A program made the position numbers and the translations under genes. A DNA stretch of 64,000 bases from Byssochlamys sp. IMV 00236 (taxonomy: Eukaryota; Ascomycota; Eurotiomycetes; Eurotiales; Thermoascaceae), in assembly GCA_001931875.2 (NCBI GenBank), contig MSJH02000544.1, positions 496,001-560,000 of the forward strand. The letters run 5' to 3'. Of the stretch, positions 24,853-34,524 are shown one piece after another. How positions within the stretch are numbered: position 1 is the stretch's first letter; each line of letters starts with the position of its first letter. Below the pieces are notes generated by a model. That model was not told where the DNA came from. It saw only the letters and a list, made by a program, of their open reading frames with translations, and made no database searches.

Positions 24853-25455
24853 AATTAGTCTTAATTAATTATTATCTTCCCCTAGATCTAGGCTATAAAA
24901 TATTAAAGATCCTTTTAATTGCCTTTAAATTTATTAAAGTTAGAGAATCTCTCTAAAAGTCTAAGAGCGAAGGAAAATATAATAATAAATATTTTAGATA
25001 TTCTTATTAAAGCAGCTATAGGCCTCTTAATATTAAGCTTAGATTTAAATATAAATATAAGTGTATTTATAATAGGAGTAGCTATATAATAAGTATAGTC
25101 CCTTTTAAAGATAGCCTAAATATATTACTATTTCTTTTTATTAAGCTATATTTTCTAATACTGCTAAATAGCCTTAAAATTAGCATTTTCTTATTTAAGT
25201 CTCTATTATATAACTATAAACTCCCGCTAAAATTTTTAGAATCTTATTTTAGTTTATTTAATATATTAGCTAGCTTTATTTATAGATAACTTAACCCTAG
25301 TAATATATTTATATATTAGGCAATAATAATTATATTATTCTAGCCTATAGCTAGCGGTAATATACTTAATAAACTCTCTTAAGGTTATTAGCAGGAATAG
25401 GGGAATTAAGGCAGGTATTATTAATAATATTAACTCCTAGATAGGAGCTATATAG
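24853..25455 (-). pseudogene. outer gypsy 5' internal (gag-side) remnant
   Basis: Remaining 0.6 kb of the outer element between the inner insertion and the outer 5' LTR. By position it holds the primer binding site and the start of gag. It is heavily mutated and I could not place a motif. Confidence 0.5.
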
Positions 25456-25710
25456 TATTAAAATATAGGCTTAAAAAGCGGGTTAAAATAAATAGAATAA
25501 GATAGTTAATACTAGGATTAGCTATAAGATCTCTATCTAGCTAATTTAGACTAGAATAAGCTATTACAGGCAGGCTTAGTAAATAAGATATAGCTTAAAG
25601 AGCTTAAATTCGGATTAAGCTATATGTTAAAGATATCTTCACAAGGTTATATAATACCTTATATAAGCATTAGCTAGTAAATCTCTGTTTCTTATACTAG
25701 TACTATAATA
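25456..25710 (-). repeat. 5' LTR of outer Ty3/gypsy element
   Basis: 255 bp collinear with 12265-12519. Confidence 0.85.
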
Positions 25711-25715
25711 TATAA
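25711..25715. repeat. TSD of outer LTR element, right copy
   Basis: TATAA, matching 12260-12264. Confidence 0.6.
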
Positions 25716-26958
25716 TATAATATAATTAATATAAATAATCTTATAGCAGATAAGAGAATTAAATTTAACTTTCTTTATACTATATAATTCTTATAGGCTT
25801 TAACTTCTACTAAAGAATATCCTTAAATTACTTAAGATTATAGATATCTTTAATACTATAAAAAAGATTATTACTTTCTTTTAAAGCTTCCTTAAGTAAT
25901 ATATAATTCTTTAAGATTTCTAGCTTAAGATCTATAAAAAATAAATATCTCTAATATTAAATATTATTACTTAATAGAGATTATAGTATAAAATGCTTTA
26001 TTTAATTTATTATAATAATAAGGCGATTAAATAGTAAGCTAAAGAATCTCCTATAATTTTGCCTATAAAATTAAAAATCTTATTACTATAATTCTAGGAG
26101 CTATTAGTAGATTTAATATTACTTATTAAGCTAATCTATACCTATTAATTAGCTTTAAAGGATATAGAATTAAATATTTCTATAATAAATACTACTATAA
26201 CCTAGATTATAATATTACTAATAATTTAAATAGCTTAATAATAAATAGAAATATAGTAGTATCTTATACTATAAAGCGCTCCCCTATAATCCTTTATATA
26301 TAAAATTAGGACCTACTTAAATATTAAATAGAATAAATATCTAGAGAGTTAGCTTACTAGGCTTTATTAGACTACTTATTTCTTAATTTCTACTACTTAT
26401 TATAAGAGCTTTAAAGATTAGAATAATAATATCTACTGTATAATCTGCTAATATACTAGTAAATAAGCAGCGCTTAATTTCTATTACTTTAAAGGGCGAA
26501 CTAAAGCTTTTTATAAGAATATATATTGCTAGAAATAGCCTAATACTAAATCTTTTTAGAGAGTAATAGTATAGCTTCTATCTTACTACTTTTATAACCT
26601 ATTAACCTATATATTCTATTAGACTATAATAATACTAGACCTTATAAATTTTACTATATAACTGCTTAAAATAACTGCTAACTCTATTACCTCTAAATAT
26701 TCCTTTTCAGCTATAAACCTCTAGCATATAAAGCTTTATAATATACTTAGTCCTAAGTATATAGATAAGCTTATCTATATTTATATAAATTTATATATTC
26801 TACGGGAAATAAACAGAGAAATAAACCACTATATTAAAGGGGATATTAAAGCAGAGCTATTAGCTTTAGAGGAGGAAGATATAGTAAAGACCTCTTACAT
26901 ACAAGAATTCTTAGGCGAAGCTACTAGAGAATCCCTATCGGCTACTCCTAGCAGCTAA
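25716..26958 (+). pseudogene. hAT transposase relic, C-terminal part
   Basis: Continuation of the transposase on the plus strand. A CDSHGLQLL-like motif (now YNSYRL.LL) near 25780-25810 follows at the expected distance after the STDT-like motif left of the insertion. An IITFF-RxSxKQ-like pattern follows, then a long degraded core. The last 56 codons (about 26790-26955) are open and end in a TAA at 26956-26958, with normal CA and TG content. The frame before that has many RIP-type stops. Confidence 0.68.
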
Positions 26959-27211
26959 TTAATAGAAAAAAAACCTTATTTTAACGCTTAAATAGCAGGC
27001 AATACAATCTAAAAAGCAATATTTACTAAAAGTTAAATCGCTTAAAATTTTAGCTGTTTTAAATTAAGATGTCTTAGGATGTCGAGTAGGTCAGATCTAC
27101 CATACTAATTTATTAGCGTATTTTAAAATTTCAGACAGACTTTTACTTTCATTTCAAGACATTTTCTTTTATGAATTTCATGAAATTTTGAATTTCAAAA
27201 TTCCACCCCTA

Positions 27212-27219
27212 ATACCTAG
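27212..27219. repeat. right target-site duplication of the hAT element
   Basis: ATACCTAG directly follows the right end (CCACCCCTA) of the transposon and matches 11207-11214 exactly. Confidence 0.88.
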
Positions 27220-27991
27220 GTAGTGTCCCTCGTGGCTGCTAATGCAAATTACCCCGCGTGTTCACGCTTAGGTACTTATGTCCTTTCTACTCCGTAGACT
27301 GTCCTATAATCAAGTATGGTCAACCAAGACTTGCAGCAGGAGCACGTGCCATAGTTACGTGCCCTATCTGCTGCGGAAGCAAGACAGGAATAAAACATAA
27401 GATTACTTTATTATCTTGATGGCATCGCCTTAGCTAATTGATAGATATATATAGTACAAAAAGGCCACCGAAGAGGTATGCCTGCGGCTGAGAGACTACG
27501 CAAGCAAGATTTTGACTCGAGATTTTGCCAAAGCTGAGGTAGTAGAACATAGTTATATAGATATATATATCAGTCCCGAAAAAAGATAGCTATCGAACAA
27601 GAAAAGAAAAAGAAAAAAGCTAAACATCCATGAACGCAAGCCGTAACCTTCGTAGGGTTCCCTCTCGGTTTATTAGAGACCGATTGCAACCACACAACAC
27701 AACAAATATGAATTAAACCCCCTGTTCCCCCTACCCTGCTTTTCCCTCATGTAATATCATACTCGAGGAACTGACAGGAAGAGTTGTCGTGTTTCCCATA
27801 ACATCATATAGCAGAGCTCTGATTATAGAATTCATAACATAGACGCCGGTACAGAAGCCAGGCTGCCTCGGTATCCTTTCATAATATAATATATGCAGAA
27901 CCACAATGAATCAATTACCTTTGCGCTCGACAAAAAAAAAGGTCAAGTCGATAAGCTCAAGGCGCTATGAAAAAAAGGTTTTTTTTTTTTT
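27220..27991. other. spacer and 3' flank of sugar transporter gene
   Basis: Normal-composition DNA resumes here. A poly-T stretch at 27979-27991 abuts the stop codon of the next gene. No gene seen. Confidence 0.55.
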
Positions 27992-30353
27992 TCATTCCTT
28001 CACGTGAGCCGAAACAACGCTCTGCTTGCGCAATTCCTGGTTCGTCTCGTCGGTAGCGACGTGATCAAACTTGTAGAGAGGCTCAAGATGCACGTTCCGG
28101 CGGAAAATGTAGCGGTTAATCCACCACGGTAGGACCTCGAAGACCTGGTAGTGGATGTGCTTTTTGGTGGGAACAGCAAAGATGTAATCGAGTTCTTCCA
28201 GAGTGCGCTGCTTGGTTTCTGGGACGAATAGATAGATCATAACTAGAGCAACCACGTTGAGGCCGCTGGGAATGAAGGTCAGTATGTTAAGAATAGATAA
28301 ATAAATGAAATAAGGAATTGTGAGTGTGAACTTACGCATAGAAACAGAAAGCGCCAGTTGGAGTCATGACAGCAAGCATTCGTGGGAAAGTGATCGAAAG
28401 CACAGCAGCCCAGCCCAGACAGGTAGCCACAGCCCAGGACATGCCAACCTCTGAAAATAAGGTAATTAATATTAGCTAAATGAAAACGAGAGTCCTCGAG
28501 GTGGAGCAGAACTTACCACGGTGGGACAATGGGAATACTTCTGCCGAGTAAGTGAACGGAACAGGTCCTTCACCGGGTGAGTAGAAAGCTGCGAAGAGGA
28601 AGACGAAGAGGGCAATGACACCCAAGTGAGCCTTCGAATCTGATGGGATGTAGAAGCTGAATGCGGCAGCAAGAAGCGTCCATGCCATCTGTGGGAAGGT
28701 GAAAAGCAGCAGCGATCGTCGGCCATAGGTATCGATGGTCCACACAGCGGGGAAAGCGAACAGGAAGTTCACCAGACCAAATCCCCAAGAGGCAAGCAGC
28801 GCACCGGTAGTAGTAGCACCAGCTTGCTGGAAGACGGTTGAGGAGTAAAATGCCACAATGTTGATACCGCACATCTGCTGCGCAATCATGACAGTAAACG
28901 AGGCCAGAGTTGCACGTCGAACACGAGGAATCGTAAACAGCTCCACGAAACGAGTAAGGTAGTTGCTATGCCCTGAAATCTCCTGCTCCACTTTGATCTG
29001 AGCGTGGATGTAGTACAGATCACGGGCAGCCTGGAGCTCAGTGTTTCGTAGACGACAGAGTGACTTATATGCCTTGGCCATCATACCCTTCTTAATGTAC
29101 CAACGCGGAGATTCCGGACAGAAGTAAATACCAAATAGAAGGGGAAGCGCAGGAATGAAGGCAGAGCCCAGTTGAAGACGCCATGAAATAGCACCAGTAT
29201 CCTTGACAGCAAGGTTGGCACAGAAACCAAGGAAAATACCGAACGCGGTCCACCTGTAGGAGTAGGTTAGTAACAGTGAAATGCATGTACAAACTTGAGA
29301 AAGAATAAAAAAATGAATAAGGGTCTCTTACAGCTGCCAGCTCATAACTAATCCACCACGAATGGCGGCAGGTGTGTTTTCTGCACAGAAAATGGGGATG
29401 GTCGAAGCCTTCATACCCATACCTAGACCGAGCAGCAGTCGGGTCACAAACAACTGAGGCCATGTCTGGGTGAAGGCGGATCCAATAGGAGAGATGACGC
29501 AGAAAATAGCAGATCCGAAGATGCAACCACGACGGCCGAACCAGTTGTTTAGTGGATCGGATAGCCAGCAACCCAAGAGAGCCGTTGAGATATAAGGAGC
29601 ACTATGAAGAGAGTTAGTCTCTGGACGCAAGGACACAAGGTGTTAGCACTGACGCATTTACAACACCGACAATCCACTGATTACGCTCCGCATTGGGGCC
29701 GTGACTATCAGGGATCCCGAAAGCATCTGGGAACGAAAGATTGGCACCGTTTGATCCAGTTTGGTCCCATCCCCTGCGCAATGTTAAGTATGCGATTAGA
29801 TTAATATTGCAGGTTTCTCATCACTTACTGCACAGCAGCACCAATGGAACAGAGAATGATAGTAAAGTATAGCGCTTTAGGCTGTTTCCACTTATGGAGG
29901 ACCTCATCACGGATGGCAGTGGTCTCAGTCTCAGTCAGTCCCTCCACTGATTCGAAGGCAGCCGGGTCTCTGGCGACGAGAGCACCCTTCTGCAGGAGTG
30001 GTCTGATGTGATCTAGTTGGTACTCGGTGGCGAACTCATCAACATCCTTGAGGACCTGTTTCTTCGAGAGATCTGCCAAAGGGTTCTTGATTCTAGAGCA
30101 GGATTAGTAAACTTTCCATAGGATAACCTGGCAATGAACTTACTTCGCTGAAACATTCTTGTTCAGGTTGATCTTCTCGAGATGAGCAAGTTCCACGTCA
30201 TGATCAGAGCTCTCGCTGTGGGATGTTAGCCTGTCATTGGATATCAATTGGAAATAAGTATTGCTCTTAGACTGACCTATCGAGACCCTTTGACGAAGGA
30301 AACACGCTGTTGTCAACCTGAGTGACTTCGTCCTTCTCCACGATTTCCGCCAT
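27992..30353 (-). CDS. MFS sugar/polyol transporter, SP family
   Basis: Plasma-membrane sugar:H+ symporter type. Hand splicing gives eight exons (30277-30353, 30144-30215, 29829-30092, 29654-29773, 29332-29601, 28517-29253, 28336-28450, 27992-28265), 642 residues, all junctions GT-AG. A long polar N-terminus of about 115 residues precedes the first membrane segment at [17 protein letters not shown]. Sugar-transporter signatures follow: FGRRG, PESPRWY, QQMCGIN, TYGRRS, and [16 protein letters not shown] near the end, with twelve predicted passes. This N-terminal type ([16 protein letters not shown], then [14 protein letters not shown]) is a common fungal subgroup annotated as sugar/inositol transporter; the substrate cannot be told from sequence. 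It is the first of five MFS genes in the block. Confidence 0.92.
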
Positions 30354-32669
30354 AATGGAAAGAGACCTAAAGAGGCCCTATAAGGTTGAAAGATGAAAGA
30401 AAAGTAACACAAAACAACACCACGCAAGTTCACACTGACAATTTGCAGCGCGGGGACAAGGTAGTAAAGGTGATATAAGAGGATATTAGAAAATTTTCAG
30501 GTTGGTAGTTGTGCGGATCAACCTATATATGTTTACAAAGACCTAACGGCCATCCATTCTGAAATTATGTACCCGCACAACCCGGACCTCCACACGCCAT
30601 GCTCCATGTCAGACATCTCCTCATTGAGACCATTTGCCCCTCCCGTAGACGGGCCCAGAGAAAAAGCTGGACGCTCTGCGAGCGGAAAATGGCTGCAAAT
30701 CCGGCATTCCTTGCAGGCTTGAACCGGCTTTGAAGACATCTCGGGCATAGCTCTGGGCCGGACCGGTGGCGAACGGTTGCCCATGGGGAAAACAAGCGTG
30801 ACCTGGAGAAGTCGGGGAGAACTAGACCAACCGGTCCATTGATGCCCATCGTTTCAAGCCGCTCCCGGTTCAACAAGAACCATGGCCATGTGTTGTCGCT
30901 TTGGCGGGTCTCGGTGTATCCGAGGACGCCACTGGACAGTGAGAGTAGATACGATTTACTTGGCCATAGATGGTCAAACTTTGTCAGAAAGCGGCTTGTT
31001 GAAGCGTCAGAGCTGGGGAAGCGGCGTTTAGCAGATATATGAACTGCCCCAAAGCGTAGATGTTGATTCGCCATCGGCGTAGCTTTCCCTTGGATCAGTG
31101 TCCCTTAGTGACAGGTCCCTGTCGGGATAGAAGTTGGAACCTAGTGAGGAATACTCTAGAGACAGCTAAGGCTGTTGCGTCCAAAATCCCCAAAGCATGA
31201 AGGTCTTCGGAGTTCCTGGCTAAGCCACGAGGCCGTAATAGAGTAGAATCTTGTGTTCCCGATCCGGTACAGTAACGGGCTATTTTGCTTTGAGACTTGC
31301 CCGTCACATTCCTCGGACACACAGTATTAGCCAACTCCGAGTGATCGATCTTGCATGAAAGATACAGAACTCCGCCATCTAGCCAATCCTCGGAGTCACT
31401 AACTGGAATAATATAGACAAAATAGCGCATTTCCGGGCAAGGGGTCAATGCGCCACGCTGCTGTCGGCTGGCAAAGCTTCATATTTTGCACGGCGGAGGA
31501 ACAAGCCTAAGCGCCAAGTTTTGCGCCGTGGCCAATCATATGGTATATTAAGGCAGAAGGGGAAAGTTCTATCGCGAGCAGTCCATGGTATCTGGCATTG
31601 ACCATCCAGACGGGGTCCCAACAGGCTTATTTTGCCCTCTCTTCGCGCTTGGACGTTTCATGGCTTCTCAGGACTAGTCCGGATATTCTTTAGTGTATCA
31701 CAAAACAGTGGGCGCCACTTGTCTGGCAAAATAATTAAGTTGAGCGGTCTTCTCGAGCCTCAATCGACACGCGATGGACTCAGGAGATTTCCTCCTCGTG
31801 GCTTATAGGGCGCCCGAATCGGCTTCTTCGCAGGGAGGGAAGCAAGGTCCGTAAGCCGGTTTGTTCTCTCTTGAACTCGGGCCCGCGAGCACATCCGTAT
31901 GCGGTCGGTATACTGGAAACTCCGACGTAAGATGGCAGGTAAGATCGGATAGTTACGTAGAATCATTATTATCGAACCCAGTGGAAATCCGGGGATTTTC
32001 GCTTGGACAAAGTTGATCTCTCTTTTCTCCATAACTCCGCTTTTCGGGTCACAACTCTTCACGCGGGGATGTGGAGAAATAAAGGTCAACGGGAATGGTT
32101 CTGGAGGCCAGACCGATTCTGCGAGAAGCTTTTTCACCGGCCGGGCCTCATTCGGTCCCTCTTCGGCCGTGTTCTTCGTTCTAGTAAACGAAATAACGTG
32201 CTAGCCGAGACGGACACGACATTGTAATTATTATCGCAGGCCCAGACACACTCCGCCTATAGCCTGAGCGGGCACATCGCGACGGAGAAGTAGAGCCAGA
32301 TGCCTTGCTTTGTGGACATCACGAGTCCCCAGCCGGCATCTTTGCCATGCGCTTGGTTAGCACACGTTGCGTCATGTTTCGAGATTATGTGAAAGCCCCG
32401 AACAGTAAGTAGCGTTAGTGGTTTCAAGATAATTATGAACAAGAACACGAGAGTACGTGTAAAGCAATAATGGAATGCATATCCAAAACTGCGGAGTTTG
32501 TGACATCACGGGGATTGGTTTGTCAGCAATGCCAAAACCACAGGAAAATAACCACAGGAAGAATCCCAAATGATACTTACTTATGGCTGGGAAAACACAT
32601 ACACAACTGTCCCTCCCTTTTCTTCTTGCCAAGGTGTTAGTTAGTCCAAGTTAACATCAGATCTTGGCC
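30354..32669. other. long intergenic region, no supported gene
   Basis: 2.3 kb between the sugar transporter (-) and the GST gene (+), so it should contain both promoters. Several 60-170 codon frames exist on both strands but none shows family similarity or coding-like composition to me. Normal GC and dinucleotide use, so not RIP-affected. Confidence 0.45.
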
Positions 32670-33657
32670 ATGGCTTCCCGTATCATCTTCCTAGGTCCCA
32701 CAAGAGCGCTATCCCGACTCGGACAACTCTCCTCAACTCTCGGCGCGACTGCAAGTCCAAGGGCGCCGTTATCGACCGTGTCGTCCAATATTACCTTGTA
32801 CAGCTGGCCTACGCCCAATGGGATCAAAGCCTCGATCACTTTGGAGGAGTTAGGTCTTCCCTATAAGCTGGTGCCTATCGACATCGGGACTAATGTTCAG
32901 AAAGAAGAGTATATTATCCTATCTCTATAGCTGGACCAGTATTGGATGTATTATTGCAAGATAAACTAACATACCATTAATTAGTTGGTTCCTGAAAATA
33001 AACCCCAATGGACGTATCCCAGCGATAAAGGATGGCGAGCAACGCGTCTTCGAGAGCGGAGCCATCATGCTGTACCTTGTCGACAAGTATGACAAGGAGA
33101 AGAAAATCAGCTATGCCCCCGGCACGCCTGAGTACGTCGAAATGCTGAGCTGGCTCATGTTCCAGATGGGAGGCGTGGGTCCAATGCAAGGTAATAATTA
33201 CCTAGATACATGACAGCGGATCTTGCTTGTTTTACTTTTCAATTCTCGAATTCCTTCCACTAACATCACTCAAATCAAAATAGGTCAAGCAAACCACTTC
33301 CGCGTCTTCGCCGGAGTCCGCTCCGACTACGGTATCAAGCGCTACACAGAAGAGACCAAGCGTCTCTACTCCGTCCTGGAGGCCCGTCTGAAGGAAAGCC
33401 CTTATCTCGCCGGATCCAAGTACACGATCGCAGACATCGCCAACTACTCCTGGGTGCACAGTGGGCCCACAATCCTTGAATTTGAGCTGTCTGAGTGGCC
33501 AGCTCTCAAGAAGTGGAAAGAAGAGATCGACCAACGCGACGCTGTCAAGAAGGGCGCCGACGTACCTAAACGCGAAGGTCCCCCAGGGCAATTCGAGCAG
33601 TTTCTGAAGGATGCTCGAGCCAAGATCGATTCGATGCAAAATACAGATAAGCATTAG
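32670..33657 (+). CDS. Ure2-like glutathione S-transferase with presequence
   Basis: Transfers glutathione to electrophiles, or acts as a disulfide oxidoreductase as in Ure2/YghU-type enzymes. Exons 32670-32908, 32985-33190 and 33284-33657 give 272 residues. The thioredoxin-like domain begins at [11 protein letters not shown] (about 41-51), with RIPAIKD and [14 protein letters not shown] (glutathione-binding cis-Pro and Ser region) in exon 2. The all-helical domain holds [15 protein letters not shown], the usual N-capping box. The first 40 residues lack acidic residues and carry spaced Arg with Leu and Ser, which looks like a mitochondrial presequence; most relatives start directly at the domain. 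The ATG at 32670 is the first in frame. Intron 1 has a 76-bp length and the D-W-F-L-K junction matches the family. Confidence 0.92.
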
Positions 33658-34524
33658 AGCCTTTCCACCAGTCCTGTGCTACTCAATGTTCATGTACAGT
33701 ATGTGATATTAGTATAATATACTTTGAATCATACACTCCTTAGTGAGCTTACAACCCAACCCGACGTTGATTGATTGTCGCATATCATCTAGATTTGGAT
33801 ACGATAATATAATAATTATCTACACTACGTCAGCCAAGTCTCACTTTGCAATCCATTGAGATCCCAAATAGATTTAGCGTTCCCCCGGATTTCTCGAGTA
33901 TACTGGTACCCCGGATCCACAAACCGAGAGCTGAGCTGACATCACAGCACCCTATATCCGAATCCGGAAAGGAATGAAAACTCCCCGAAACGCCCACGAT
34001 CAAAGTCACCTGTCGGAAATCAAGGAACATTGCATTGCATTGCAACAAAGAAGCTTAAATCTGAGTGTTGGATCTGATACCGACTCACATTCTTCCGCAT
34101 GCGGAAAGTTGGGCAAAACACCCGAATAGCGCAGATCCGGTAAGACATCCGGATCGACTGGGAAGCCTAGATTATCTGGGATATATTACCTAGGGTTCGA
34201 TAATGCACTCCGGATTCTACACGTGGTTGTCAGACCTGTCAGCTGATCCATAGTGGCATTGTCGCTTCTGGAACATGACAGCACCGGTTCCATGGGAATG
34301 GTGTAGATTGCATATTTAAGCGAAGCGTCCATCCTGCTCTTGGACATATATGATCGTCTAACTTTGCCTGTTCCGTTCCGTGCAGTATATCCGATATTGA
34401 ATTAACGTATGAGTGCTATCAAATGTACATTCTATGTCCATAAACCCGTAGCCGTCACGATTACTAGAATCTTAGGAAACTATGCTCTATTAGTGAAGAT
34501 GCCAGTTGACACCACTGGGGCCTT
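33658..34524. other. convergent intergenic region with CCGGAT-type motifs
   Basis: Between two genes whose 3' ends face each other. At least six CCGGAT, ATCCGG or close copies and one CCGCATGCGG palindrome lie between about 33885 and 34215. No gene is supported. Confidence 0.5.

Larger units (their letters stand above)
12265..25710 (-). mobile_element. outer Ty3/gypsy LTR retrotransposon (interrupted)
   Basis: LTR retrotransposon in minus orientation with two 255-bp LTRs, a purine-rich tract next to the 3' LTR and a pol relic ordered RT then RNase H. It interrupts the hAT transposase and is flanked by TATAA. Without the inner element (7525 bp plus 5 bp) it is about 5.9 kb, normal for the superfamily. 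Every domain is broken by multiple stops that look RIP-derived, so it is dead. Confidence 0.87.
11215..27211 (+). mobile_element. hAT DNA transposon split by nested LTR elements
   Basis: Non-autonomous relic of a hAT-superfamily cut-and-paste transposon. Its ends read TAGGGGTAG on the left and, reverse-complemented, TAGGGGTGG on the right, followed on both sides by related GAAATTCA-type motifs; the exact 8-bp duplication ATACCTAG flanks it. Removing the LTR insertion (12265-25710 plus one 5-bp duplication) leaves about 2.55 kb, a normal hAT length. Transposase relics lie on the plus strand on both sides of the insertion and join in register. The interior is RIP-mutated (CA and TG almost absent), but roughly the first 120 bp and last 400 bp keep normal dinucleotides. 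Confidence 0.85.

Noticed and set aside
11335..26790. Centromere or mitochondrial insertion as an explanation for the AT-rich block
   Set aside because: The block has LTRs, target duplications and pol/transposase relics, and the AT bias is specific to CpA/TpG, which fits RIP of transposons better.
30565..31074. 169-codon minus-strand frame in the spacer after the sugar transporter
   Set aside because: No recognisable family; Arg- and Cys-rich composition typical of a chance frame; overlaps other frames on the opposite strand.
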